From Oreohelix idahoensis (taxonomy: Eukaryota; Mollusca; Gastropoda; Stylommatophora; Oreohelicidae): 64,000 bases of DNA. The stretch is taken from positions 109,089 through 173,088 of the forward strand of contig JAMPIV010012212.1 of assembly GCA_024509875.1 (NCBI GenBank). The letters run 5' to 3'. Position numbers and translations under genes: made by a program. This document shows positions 20,213-41,484 of this stretch, in pieces. Within the stretch, counting starts at the first letter, position 1; the number at the start of each line of letters is the position of its first letter. The notes below the pieces were generated by a model that saw only the letters and a program-made list of their open reading frames with translations, was not told where the DNA came from and made no database searches.

Positions 20213-23200
20213 GTTTAATCGAAACCACAGAATTATCTCAGATCTTATTGTATGCCACTAGTTTTAACAGCAATGTTCTGTTAGACGCACATCAGAGGTT
20301 TTAGAATATTACCGCTAAATTAAATTAACAAGTTTAAAATAAATGTCCGTAATGTAGATTATAATTTTATTAAAAATAACAAACAGAACATCCAACCATC
20401 CATTAAGAAACTGAGACAAAATATAGATTACAGTTTTCTATAACAACAAAAACTGAACAGCCAATCATCCATTATGAAACTGACACAGGTGTCATGGATT
20501 GCCTCCCCTTAGCTCTGCAGTAGTGGTCCACCAGTGGCCAACACTCAAGAGTATCTAATATGGGTCTTCAAAGGTGTCTACCTTCGCACAAGATTACTCT
20601 TGGCAGAGTTGTAGATAGAAGGATAATGATGCTTCTATTTCAAGGGAATGTTCACAAGATTGTTTCAGAAGTCAAGAACAATGCTGCATAGGGCAGAGCA
20701 CTATTAACGTATATCTGACCCGTTGCCTTTTGTGAATAATTAAGCAATGGTTTTAGCCCGTTCAAGCCCCCAGCTGGTGTAATTCCAGCGAAATTCTTTT
20801 TATAAGTATTTGTTCTATAGATGTTAATATATGTCTAGATGTATATATATATTAAAGAGTCTTGCTCATACGTTTGCTTTCATGCTTATAATAACTGAAT
20901 CAACTCTGGTTGTTTTGTTTTAAAATAACGTGTAACACATTTAATAATCAATTAGTCTTAACAGTTTAAAATAGCGATGGAATGATGGTGAATTTTAGAT
21001 GTAAATAAAATTGTCTTCACTGAGACTTGGTTTGGGGATTGATAAAAACAAGTATCCTTTTGCTGTTTCCTTAATAAACCTAGCTGGTCAAATAAATCCT
21101 GCAACCGTGGTTTCATCAACTCTTCTGTGATGCGGGCTCTACTCCGCAACAACTCGTCCAATGTTGGCGGTTACTGTTGATTCCCTGCTTTTAACTCACA
21201 ACTAGTGACGTCGAAATTTTAGTCTTGCAGCTTCGTACCACGAACAGTCTGATAGCTTCGTTCCACGAACTTTAGACAAAATAAAAAGAACAAATGCCTC
21301 TGCTAAGTACACTGGTTTGGAAGATTAACAGGCGCATTGTCTCGCTGTCCACCCACCAATATTAGCCTCTCTGAATAATTAAATTAATGAGTATACACAG
21401 CGTAATTCAGGGAAGATGATTAGAAATCACCAATATTCTTCTAGGTATTAAACTGCGAAAATATGTGCTTGGTAAGCGCGAATGCAATGATTTGTGCCTG
21501 AACTAAAATTAACAATTTACATATCTCACAAAATGATACGATACACTTAATGCACATGGGATGTAATTATCACTCATCACTGCTCCGTTTGGAGTCTGGG
21601 GTTGCTGCTGCTTTCGCTTTTCTGAGATAATTAGCATAAAACAAACACTATCGCTTGCTGTAGTGGTTTATGAGCATACTATTTTCAAATGTTGAGGTTG
21701 CCAGCTTCATATATAACCACTTAGCAAGGAAAACATGTCAAATTCACTTTTGTAAAATAAATGTTTACACTTACCCCAAAGTAGCTTTTGGGAACACAAT
21801 CTCCTGGCACAGTTAGAATGGACACTGCAACTTAGGTTAAATGCTTTCGAATCATTTGGTCTGGGAATTTTTAGAATTCCTCTTAGGACGGCTGATCTGA
21901 TTCCTTAGGTCTCCAGTCTTTGTATTTAAAAATTGCGGGTTTACTTTTATGTTTCAAAGTTGCCCAAATACTCTGTTGTCTCCGAGTTCGCTAGATTATA
22001 TTTCCAATTTCTCAGGTCAATTCCCAGATTGTACTTTTAGACCAACTTGCCAATGAAAGTTAAAGTCTATTCCGGTTCTCAAATCAAGCCATTGTTCTTT
22101 TGAACTATATGGGTCGGGGTGTTAAATCATAATCTCCACCGCGTGTTTTAAAATATCAAAGTTTAAAATTCCAACGCGTGACCTCTTTCTACTAAGGCAG
22201 CAATACTTCCGATTGCATCTTTATTCAAACTCACAAACAAATCTGTGAACTTATTTCCTGTCTAGATACTTTCCGCCCATATTGTTTTCCCTGACAGGTT
22301 ATCTGTAATAATTACACAGAGATGAGCCAGCGGAAGTTATTACGTATTATCACCTGTGTTTGCGTAGATCCCCCAGACGGATTTCTTAGACAATATGGCT
22401 TTCTTTTCATCGATCGTGCGCTACCACCTTTTGTCAATAAAGATCGACTCTATCAAAGGTGGCTAGACGACTTACGTGATAAAAGTATTATCCGCTGACC
22501 TGTCTAATTAGCTTCCGACGATTCACAGGGCGAAACGTAAAAATGTCTGGGAGTGGCTTAGAGCAATAAATGTAAGGGCACAAAAAATGCCAAATAATGG
22601 GACGATGTAGGAGAGAGAGAAGGGCGCAAAAGTACATGCACAAAGCGTTTTGTGACAACAGGCATACACAAGGATTCAGAGCTGCAGGGTATCCCCAACA
22701 TTGACTGTCACTTGCCATGATAGCACAGTCCGATAAGCAATTTCCAGTCCATCTCATGATATCTTTCCTTTTATAGTGCCATAGTTCTCTTGTCTGTTTA
22801 CGTATAACTTTTGCTTCTGTTTTCATTTCCAACAAAGCGTCTCTGTTGTCCAAAATTGTATTGGTGTTATTTTGGGATCTTTCTCTCTCTGTTAATCCCT
22901 AGTTTTTCTAAGACTTTCTCATTTGTTTGTATGTGTTTCCATGAGATGTGTCGCATTCTTCTGAATTGATTGCAAGTGCCTCAATCATTGATTGACTTTC
23001 CCTTCATTTGTTCTTACAGGTCTCCTGCTTGGCAGTTTTCTTCTGTCACATTTTTTCTGTGCGGTACCTTCTGTCAGAATGTACCTTCTGTCAGAATGTA
23101 CCTTACAAGATGCGCCTGGTCGGGTTTCTATATAAATTGCCAGATTTGCATATTTGCCCTTAACCGATGTAGAAGGATCAAGTTAGTGGTCTGTTGGTGG

Positions 23201-23464
23201 CACGTGCTTTGTCCATTTGGTCAGACCTGGTTTGGTCGAAGACATGCCACGTAGACCTGATCAATGGAGGTATCGACCTCTTCCTGAGAAAAAAGGCAAA
23301 GTGTAGTTTACAATAGCAACGATTGTATATGTGTGTCTATGGTGTTGTTATTTTTAGTCAAGCAGTTTAAGTGGACAGAAATTTGTACTTGCCCTCCCCC
23401 CTTCTGAATGTCCGTGTTTCAGCCTTAGTCCAATGTTTTCCACTTACACATAGCTGTAGATGTA

Positions 23465-24387
23465 CTATGCAGTCCAGATAAGTAGAAGTCACTGGAACTA
23501 TCTAAGATACTTCTACTTATCCGAAATTCTGCTTACCAGAATTCTGCTCAAAGATGGACATTTATGTCAAAATAAGAGGTAAAGCATGAAGCAATTATTT
23601 TAAACATTCAGAAACAGGTATTTTTATTTTAAATTTTCATTTCTGGGTCTATTTTAGTTTCAAAAGCAATTTAGCGAAACTTAAAGTGTAGCGTCAAATT
23701 AATTGCTAGTAGCACAGTAGCAGGTGCAAAAAAAAAAAAGTTTGAAATGCATTTTTGGCTTAGTATTTTTGCGGGCTGTATTAGCGGTTCCTACACAGAT
23801 TCCAAGAGCGATAACAAGTAAGCTGATGTAAGAGTTACCAGTTGTATAGTACTTTTCTTACTTCTTTCTTACGAGTGCGTGCCAAATTCTAGTTTATGTT
23901 CATTGTTTACCATTCCCAGGCCTCGGGTTTCACTCTTTGTATATCTTATATCTCAAACGAGTAGTCCCGTTGCTGTCAGAGGTTAACGCAAGCCCTTTTC
24001 TCGCTAACCGAGGTGAACCAGTGTTCGCTCATCCGGCCTGGCGTTTATTTGCTTGCTGGTTTAATGAATGCCAACGTTGGAATCTACTGCTGGATGATCG
24101 GGCGTTTATTAACCTGATATTGCCTGTTCACGAAAAAAAAAAAAATTATGTACGGCCACGCAGGACTGTAACGTGGGCGATGAAGGCAGTACATCTACAT
24201 ATGCGAGTCCAAATTTGAGTTGGGACAGACACATTACCTAGACTTATCTGAAAGTTCTAGTTATCAGAATTCGACTTAACCGGAGTTTTTTTTAACAAAT
24301 ACAAAGAAGGCATTTGGCCGGGACTTTAAGAAATGCTTCTACTTAAGCGGAATTTAACGCAAGGTTTCGCTTAAGTGGACTGCACTG
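23465..24387. mobile_element. Tigger-like non-autonomous element (unit B copy)
   Basis: Same element as 16798-17718, with TA flanks at 23463-23464 and 24388-24389. Its left subterminal region (CTTCTACTTATCCGAAAT, ACCAGAATTCTGCTC) is closer to a regular Tigger-type repeat than the unit A copy. Confidence 0.65.
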
Positions 24388-24878
24388 TATTACTTTTGTT
24401 TTTATAATGCTCATCGTCTCGTCTACTAACTTTTCGTCCTCCAAGACCAGATATTCAGGACTGTTCCTTCGACAGCATCTTTTGAGTGCAGCGCGTGGTT
24501 ATACTTTGTCACCTAATAGCAGACTATGTCACTTGGCTTCATTTAACCGGGACTTATGTTAAGACTTCGTGTCCACCTTGCTTAGACATAGTTACTCAGT
24601 TAGTTGACTGTCCAGCACTTCTTACTTACCACTTGTAATTTATCAGCCCCCCTCCACCCCAGGCTTTATTTTTGCTTGAAAGGATCCAGAATGTGTGGAG
24701 GAGTCTCAATTAAGCCAGTATGTGTTTCTTCTACTTGTAATATTACAGTTGTCTTTTTTTATTTCATTAGCTTTGTCTTCAACTGTTTGAGTTATTTATT
24801 GATCCCTGCATGTCTGTGTGTATTATATTCTCTTAGTTTTCAGTACTGTTCTTTTTTCACTGTATTATCTTATGTAGT

Positions 24879-26327
24879 TGATAAAGTTGATATTTAGTTG
24901 GATATAATATATGTTGATAAAGTACACCAGAACACTCCTAGGCGGGAAGACAGGCGTCTATCATCATCAGTTGACAAGATCCCTATGGTGTTGCCTGCCC
25001 CACTGTAGTGTATGGAATGTCAACTTGACCTACGCAGTGTTGTGTAGACATGGATGGAGTGTATAATGTGCGAATGATGATAAGGGTTCGTGTTGTTGAC
25101 AAATGTTCTCTTCTCACACTCATGTATGACCGGAAGTCATCGACACCAACGACTGTGTACCTTTTCTAAAGTTTAATTGGACGTACACACTCGACAGCAC
25201 AGATAGTGACAAATCACAGGTTGCCATAATACATCATAGTACAGTGGACAAATGGTCTTGCAATGTTACATGGGCACTCATGTAGAATAATGGTATAATG
25301 GACTGTCAATAGCCAAGCACTCAGTATCGCCCATACATATATCATCTGACGTCACTGACTGAGCACGTCAGCTTGTAAACAATATTTCAGATGACTTCTA
25401 AACCTAATCTCGTTTAGCAACGATTCTTCAACATAATGTTCAGCACATATTTTTCCATATAATAATATTGAACCGCTAACAATGGGTTCTCATGTGTAGC
25501 AGTGATCTCTGGACTGATCAAGCGATAATACGGGCATCCCTTTTCTCTTCTTGAAAGTCCTACATGTTTTGGTTCCAAGATGGCTCCACTCGTGAACTGT
25601 CACTCACGTTTGAATACAGATAATGAATCTGTTCTAAAGTTAGTCATTCATACAACATTTCGTTGCTCTGTAGATTTGGTCATGAACAATAGACTGCATT
25701 CTACAGAATATAGTGCTGCTAGGAATCGAAGTCGTTTTTTTCATCGAGTCAAATATATTCTCTTAAACATTCAAATCGTAATTATCGACAATGGTGGCTT
25801 CGATCGAGAGTTCATAAGAGTATCTTTGATTACCTTGGTAGAGGGAATATGAAACTGCCATTCCTTGGCAAGATGAATAAACACTGGGGTAAAGCATACA
25901 CGATAGGTCTAGACGACTATCACTTTCCCCAAAACCACTGAGATCACTTTTTCAAGGCATCAAGCCGACATAGCAAAACACACACATTCCCTATCAGGAC
26001 GAAGCCAAATCACACCCCTCAAGCCACACATCCGCCGAATAGCCTTTGACCTCTCTAGAGACAACAGAACATATAGTTCGACTTAGATATGTAAAGATAT
26101 ACAGATATAAGACAGACTTGTCCTACTCAGACAAACAATACACATAAATTCAGGCCATAGATATTCTGAAGCAAGAACAATCTATTATTACCCAAACAAC
26201 GAATAAATCGCAGTAAAATGTATTTATCCGCGGAGTTCAAGGGAAGTAACTCAATAATGACTTTCCCTTAAGCACTAAAAAATTACCTATGTATAATATT
26301 GTAAGATATCAAAGACTGCACGTAACA
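24879..26327. mobile_element. Solo LTR with 5-bp target duplication
   Basis: A 1,449-bp insertion present only in unit B. It begins TGATAAAGTTG, ends CGTAACA and is flanked on both sides by GTAGT (24874-24878 and 26328-26332). The empty site in unit A has a single GTAGT (18205-18209). TG...CA ends and a 5-bp duplication are the signature of an LTR. There are no gag/pol genes inside, so it is a solo LTR. An internal 90-codon frame (25580-25852) shows no recognisable motif. Confidence 0.88.
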
Positions 26328-26864
26328 GTAGTGTTTATTGTTATTTGGTCTGTTTTGTTTGGCTGTTAATGGTAGTGTATTTATCAGTACGTTTAGATGG
26401 ATGGCTACTGTGTTTTAGTCAGGGTAATAATATTTCTATTTCATTTTGATTTAATTCACCATTGGTTACGCCATCTCGAATGTTTGTGACCAATGAAAGC
26501 CATGATACTTACGAAGCCCGACTCTACTATTACTTAGGTCTAGACTAGCAACGACACTTTGTAAACAGTATAAAGTAGGGGTCGGCAACCAGTCGATCTC
26601 TATCTACTAGTAGATCCCAGTATATCATTTGGTAAATCTATAGGCGACTGGGGGAGGGGGACGTTTTTTAAACTAGGGACATTTCGGACAAGACATCTCC
26701 TGCCACCATTTACAGTCGCGGTGTCCCTGGGACCAAAAGTACTTTTTCCGCATTCTAAATGAAAAGCTGGCTACTATACTATATTCATGAACTGCATGAG
26801 ATAGGAACGCGATATTTTGTTTGTAAGGTTCATCATCCCATCCTCCCCTGCTGAAAATATCACA

Positions 26865-26865
<1 letters not shown>

Positions 26866-26913
<48 letters not shown>
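26866..26913. repeat. (CA)n(TA)n microsatellite, unit B
   Basis: Counterpart of the tract at 18745-18788, a few repeats longer in the TA part. Confidence 0.95.
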
Positions 26914-27836
26914 GACCGTGTGGCTAGAAAGGTGTAATTTTAGACTGAGTAATAGTTGTCGATCAAGCCTACGGTGCATATTTGTGCTCATGTTGGCATT
27001 CTCACACGGGAATGGGCGATCTAAACGAAACACACCTTTGCCATCTGAAAGGAAGACAAACGTGTGAGACGAAGAAGATGTAATAAGAGACGGCCCTTGG
27101 TTTTAGACATCTCGGCGCTGTCTGACACCAGAGAAACACACCTTGTTGAGCACAAAACCGTGAGAGGTGTGACTCCAGGAAAGAGATATCGTGGGAATGT
27201 AACCACTAGTGGGCGGACCTTGAATTGTGTACGTTTAGAAGATAATCCTTACTAAATTGTGATCTCATATCATCCAAACTGAGCATATGACTCCTGATTT
27301 GCTCCCTAGAGAGATGGGCGGAGCTTTGCTGACATTTTGACGTGGCTATCATAAGGTACCGGGGAGTATAGGTAAGATTTAAACTGAAAGAGTGGAAGGC
27401 TTCAGTCAGGGCTGAGAAGTAGCCAGATCGTCTTCTTGTGCAAAACGCGCCCCCGTACGATAACCAAGTGAGTTTCAGGCAGTTGCATAGTTGCGTCTGT
27501 GCTAAGAGAGCTAACGACATTGAGAGAGTCCCGCAGTCTGTGCTGGGTTATATGGTGTTACGTAGAGAATACCTAAATAGCTAGGTTATACGGTGTTGCA
27601 TAGGAATTACCTACAAAGTAAACTTGTGGACAACATTGTTTTCTGTATGATTCATAAGCTACCTGATAGGGTTTCATTAATAAAAGTGGGACCCCTGTCA
27701 TCAAGAGAGTTTTTTCTGTGACAGCGGAACGTGTGTGAAAGTAGGCCAGAGAGAGTGACGACAACATTACACACGAATTCGTATTCTTCTTCACACATCG
27801 TCTTCGCACTGTCACACACACACACATATATATATA

Positions 27837-28396
27837 CTGTTCAAAAAAAGAAACGCATAGCTACTGAAGGCATACACATAGCCATAATTTTGACATTCAA
27901 TAACTTTTTTAATTTAATGAGTTAATTGTTCAAATTGCACACAAGAATACTTTAGAGTTCAACCAATCAATTGACAGTTGTTTTGCATCTGGGTCACGAG
28001 AGTTTTTTTGGCGTACGGGCTTTCCCGTTAGTATGGTGTGTGGCCTCCTCTTGCATCGATCAGTGACTGGCATCTCCTGGGCATGTATGCGATCAGACGT
28101 CTGATGTGGGCCTGTGGGATGGCTGCCCACTCTTCCTGGAGTGCCTGAAACAGATCACGACGATTGGCTGGAGCAACGTCTCGGCGACAAACACGTCTAT
28201 GCAGCTCATCCCACAGGTGCTCAATCGGACTCATGTCTGGAGACAGGGATGGCCAGGGAAGGGTGAGAATGTTATTGGCAGTCAGGAACTGCGTGATCAA
28301 CCGTACACAATGGGGTCTGGCGTTGTCCTGTTGAAACACAGACCTTTGGGCAGCCAAAAGTGGAAGGACATGGGGTCGAAGACTTTCATTGACGTA
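27837..28396 (-). pseudogene. Tc1-like element fragment, unit B, with one terminal repeat
   Basis: The terminal repeat begins at 27837 (CTGTTCAAAAAAAGAAACGC) beside a TA, the same end as the complete element at 41485. On the minus strand the transposase is open from about 28390 to a stop at 28028: QQDNARPHC (D), MSPIEHLWDELH (E), and the natural C-terminus ending DARGGHTPY. The other half is lost, replaced by hAT sequence at 28397. This copy shows what unit A lost at its 19541 breakpoint. Confidence 0.9.
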
Positions 28397-28544
28397 TGGT
28401 TTCAGCGCGGTTGTCCAACTTCTTTCGAAGCAGAGAAACAGACTGCAGATTACTGAACGTGGGGATCTGAGACTCCTTCTAAGTAACTTTCAGCCTGATG
28501 TTGAGAAGCTGATATCACTACACCAGGCACATTCATCTCACTGA
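28397..28544 (+). pseudogene. hAT-family transposase, C-terminal 49 codons
   Basis: Reading from GGT at 28398 the frame gives GFSAVVQLLSKQRNRL, then LRLLLSNFQPDVEKL and HQAHSSH before a TGA at 28542. This is the conserved dimerisation end of hAT transposases related to ZBED/SCAND3-like genes, in which GFSA and a final HP/SSH recur. The catalytic part is absent; the left border is the break with the Tc1-like fragment. The 3' untranslated part continues to about 29372, interrupted by a LINE insertion. Confidence 0.8.
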
Positions 28545-29372
28545 AGTTAAAAATGAAGTAAGTTTGTTACTAATTTACTTTCGCATACTGCTGTTTGTTT
28601 TACAGCATTAACTAATTAAAAGTATTTCTTTTTAAATTAAGTTAATAAATAAGCGTATCTGTAACTTTATATTAGAATGTGATAAACTGAGCAATTAGTT
28701 GTTACTGTATTAACAGTTGCTGTTATTTTTCACTCTTTACATTTTTTTATGTAATGTGGGGAAAAGAAGACTTGCAATTGCTTCACATAAACTAATACAG
28801 ATGAAAAACCTATGGCAAGGCACAAGCAAAGAAACAAAGTTACAACTGATCAGAGCATGTATATTCCCAGTAGCAACATACGGCTGCGAGACTTGGACAC
28901 TCAATAACACAGTTGCAAAAAAGATTACATCATTTGAAATGAAATGCTACAGAAGGATGTTGAGAATACCCTGGACAGAAAAAAAGACCAACAGAGAAGT
29001 ACTGCACTCACTAAACGTACAGGAACATTGGCTCCTAAATACCATCGCAATAAGGAAGCTGAAATTTTTCGGTCATATAAAAAGACATAATAGCCTGGAA
29101 AAAACAGTGATGGAAGGCATGGTCCCTGGAAAAAGGGGAAGGGGTCGACCTAGACGACGGTGGACCCAGGACATCACAGAGAGTCTGAACTTGTCTTTGG
29201 CTGATGCAGGTCAACTTGCCCAGAATCGTGATGCGTTCAGAGCAGCTGTAATGGAGACAACGTTCTGGAAAGAATACGTCACATGATGATGAATGTGGGG
29301 AAAGGCAGGGGGGCGCTGGGGACATGCCCTGGGAGCCAAGGGGGCGGTGACCCAAAAAAGTTTGGGAAACAT
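28545..29372 (+). mobile_element. 3' part of the hAT element, split by a LINE
   Basis: AT-rich sequence follows the transposase stop up to 28764. After the LINE (28765-29291) a short GC-rich piece ends GTTTGGGAAACATTGACC, resembling the terminal AAAAGTTTGGGAACC of many hAT elements of this group. No 5' end is present, so the terminal repeat cannot be paired. Confidence 0.55.
28765..29291 (+). pseudogene. 5'-truncated LINE (RT C-terminal region) with 12-bp target duplication
   Basis: The fragment is flanked by AATGTGGGGAAA on both sides (28753-28764 and 29292-29303). It encodes RRLAIASHKL, YGCETWTLN, CYRRMLRIPWTEK, RKLKFFGHIKRH and GRGRPRRRWTQDI, then a stop at 29284-29286 followed by GATGATG. 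This is the post-palm region of a non-LTR RT of a different family from 11 kb. The coding frame is intact within the fragment, and the clean target duplication makes it a well-defined insertion in the hAT remnant. Confidence 0.92.
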
Positions 29373-29373
29373 T

Positions 29374-29955
29374 GACCTTACATGTTTGTTGATATTACAC
29401 CCTAGCTTGACCTTACATGTTTGTTGATATTACACCCTAGCTTGACCTTACATGTTTGTTGACATTGCACCCTAGCTTGACCTTACATGTATGTTGATAT
29501 TACACCCAAGCTTGATCTTACATGTTTGTTGATATTACACCCTAGCTTGCTTGACCGTACATGTTTGTTGATTTTACACCCGAGCTTGACCTTACATGTT
29601 TGGTGATATTACACCCGAGCTTGACCTTACATATTTGTTGATATTACACCCGATCTTGACCTTACATGTTTGTTGATATTACACCCGAGCTTGACCTTTC
29701 ATGTTTGTTGATATTACACCCGAGCTTGACCTTACATGTTTGTTGATATTACACCCGATCTTGACCTTTCATGTTTAGTGATATTACACCCTAGCTTGAT
29801 CTTACAAGTTTGTTGATATTACACCCGATCTTGACCTTTCATGTTTAGTGATATTACACCCTAGCTTGACCTTTCATGTTTGTTGATATTACACCTGAGC
29901 TTTACCTTAAATGTTTGTTGATATTACATCCTAGCTTGACCTTACACGTTTGTTT
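29374..29955. repeat. 35-bp minisatellite, about 16.5 copies
   Basis: Units share CTTACATGTTTGTTGATA followed by TTACACCC and (T/G)AGCTTGAC. Variants (CGATCTT, TTTCATG, TTTAGTG) are interspersed. One unit carries a 4-base duplication near 29545. The last unit runs into the polypyrimidine stretch of the candidate exon. Confidence 0.95.
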
Positions 29956-29962
29956 TTTTCAG

Positions 29963-30050
29963 ACATTCAAACTTACACTTCAAGTTGATCTTGCTGGTCA
30001 ATTGTTTTATCTCAGAGTCACATTTACCGAGAACAAACTGCAACATTTGA
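29963..30050 (+). CDS. Candidate 88-bp internal exon of the LDLa-containing host gene
   Basis: Bounded by TTTGTTTTTTTCAG on the left and GTAAGC on the right. Only one frame is free of stops; it reads TFKLTLQVDLAGQLFYLRVT and ends KLQHL. It enters in phase 0 and leaves in phase 1, matching the phase-1 entry of the LDLa exon at 31493. The domain is not recognised; a beta-rich segment is suggested by the alternating hydrophobic pattern. It could be a chance splice pair. No upstream partner exon was found. Confidence 0.4.
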
Positions 30051-30099
30051 GTAAGCTCATATTGGAAAGGGTGAACGGCTATAGAATTTAACCGATCGT

Positions 30100-30145
<46 letters not shown>
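30100..30145. repeat. Poly-G run of 46 bases
   Basis: An unbroken G tract. Such lengths are rare in genomes and are often consensus artefacts in long-read assemblies, as in 59-60 kb of this window. Confidence 0.9.
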
Positions 30146-30146
<1 letters not shown>

Positions 30147-30649
30147 AGGAGACATACAGAGATATGTAGAAATTGACTGTTACATTAACCGAGAGTCATT
30201 TTTACAGAGTGGAGTGGAGTGGATAGAGAAATATGAAATAGGATTTGAGAGGTTGACATGAAGTCTGTGCAAGCACCTTAATAATGTTCCTGTATAGCCT
30301 TCTACGCCCCATGCTGTTGACGGGTGTCAGTGTGTGGAGACAGACAGAATAAAACTACTGCCACCCTCATGCATGTCGTAAAGGCCACTAATATGGTGTG
30401 AATGAAGCTGGCAACCTCATAATGTCAAACAAATTGCTATATAAACCACCGCTTTATGAGTTGGTCAAGGTTTCCTCAAGGGGAGGCTATCTACAGTAGT
30501 GGTTCCATGCTCCATAAGGTGTCAAACAAAGATGTACAATCGCCTTATACGACATGCTAGTTAAGGAATGCAGCAAGTCTATACCTTGTAATGTTGGGCC
30601 CCGATATAAATTAAAATTCTAGACATCTGGTGTATGTAAACAGGCTGTT
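30146..30649. other. Unassigned intronic sequence
   Basis: No gene, repeat unit or splice-bounded exon that I can support. Confidence 0.5.
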
Positions 30650-30960
30650 ACCACTTTTGTTTTGTGTCGTTGTTTCGCGTTCTCCATACATATGTAGCTG
30701 GAGCGAGAGAAGTCAGCGTGGTGGAGCAATGAATGAAAGAAAGATTTCTCAACAGTACTTCTATAAGCGCCCGATTGACAGATTGGTTAGACCGCTTCAG
30801 TCTACCCAACTGTAAATGGGTACCTGAATTCGCACTTGAGTTAGGGAAGGAAAAGGCAGCGAGGAAGGGGACTGGTCGCTCAAAATCGATTCTGGACCTA
30901 GTATAGTGAGGTCTTTAACATTTCACTCCCCTACGGTAGTATCTGTTATGGGACTACCTT
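30650..30960 (+). mobile_element. Probable SINE-like fragment
   Basis: It contains CAGTCTACCCAACTGTAAA and TGGGTACCTG followed by GGGAAGGAAAAGGCAGCGAG, an arrangement seen in the body of several invertebrate tRNA-SINEs. No A or B box is clear and the limits are approximate. Confidence 0.35.
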
Positions 30961-30992
30961 TTACTTCTAAGAACACTTCTTTTACTTCTTTC

Positions 30993-31289
30993 GGGAGCCG
31001 AGCTGGTGTAATGGTTACCACATTGCGATGGCGATCGGGTGATCCAGGTTCGAGCCCTGGCGAGGACATTTGAAGAGTTGTCGTCGACCAGGGACTGGAA
31101 TAACCTGAACGGCTCCTGAGCCGACCCAGCTCTAATGAGTACCTCCGAAATCGGCGAGTATCTGCCTGAATGGCGAGAGGACACCTGTCAATGTACAGGG
31201 AAAAAAGGGACGCTCACGTGGAGTCAGTCTCGGGTTGGATATGTTGACTCGAGTGATGGTGGGCGTACCGTACGATAAAATAAAAAAAA
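30993..31289 (+). mobile_element. tRNA-derived SINE
   Basis: The tRNA-like head has an A box (TGGTGTAATGGTTACCA, 31004-31020) and a perfect B box (GGTTCGAGCCC, 31047-31057). A non-tRNA body of about 200 bases follows, and it ends in an A-rich tail (GATAAAATAAAAAAAAC). Transcribed by RNA polymerase III if active. It lies about 200 bases upstream of the LDLa exon in the same orientation. Confidence 0.8.
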
Positions 31290-31492
31290 CTTCCAATAAC
31301 AGACAGTATTCGACTCATTAAGACTAACTCGATTCACCAACCATGACATCTAATTCTAAGAACAGGTAGTAATTCGACTCATTAAAGCTAATATCTGATG
31401 CAGCATAGTTGTATGTACAAGTATGTGTATGTCCAATAGTGCTTGCGGTGTGAGCACCAGCTCATGGACCTGGTATATTTCTGTGTCCACAG

Positions 31493-31630
31493 TTTGCAGC
31501 ACTAGCAAGACGTGTAGCAGCTGCCCTAGTCACTACTTCATGTGTGGTCAGAAATGTGTTTGTGTACCTAGAAGCTGGCTGTGTGATGGAGATGAGGACT
31601 GCGAAGATGGCGCAGATGAGAAGGACTGCA
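31493..31630 (+). CDS. LDL-receptor class A exon 1
   Basis: A 138-bp exon between TTTCTGTGTCCACAG and GTAAGT, symmetric phase 1-1 and in one open frame. It encodes an LDLa module: CPSHYFMC, then a cysteine-containing turn and VPRSWLC, then the calcium-binding end [15 protein letters not shown]. Extra cysteines occur before the module (CSTSKTC) and within the third-cysteine region (KCVC). LDLa modules are about 40-residue, disulfide-bonded, calcium-dependent ligand-binding units of secreted or membrane proteins, usually one per phase-1 exon, as here. The parent gene cannot be named from one module. A second LDLa exon lies 31 kb downstream on the same strand. Confidence 0.9.

Positions 31631-41484
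<9,854 letters not shown>

Larger units (their letters stand above)
20213..28396. repeat. Tandem segmental duplication, unit B
   Basis: Second copy of unit A. Relative to A it lacks about 170 bp (A 15132-15301), carries a 1,449-bp solo LTR insertion (24879-26327) and keeps 387 bp (27664-28050) that A has lost. Homology stops at 28396, inside the Tc1-like element, where an hAT fragment begins. No additional gene is seen. After correcting for the three indels, the lengths agree to within a few bases. Confidence 0.93.

Noticed and set aside
25580..25852. 90-codon ORF inside the solo LTR
   Set aside because: No motif, and the element is an LTR with clear ends; likely chance.
31000..31075. tRNA gene
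   Set aside because: A and B boxes are present but no cloverleaf or mature 3' end; a non-tRNA body and A-rich tail follow, so it is a SINE.
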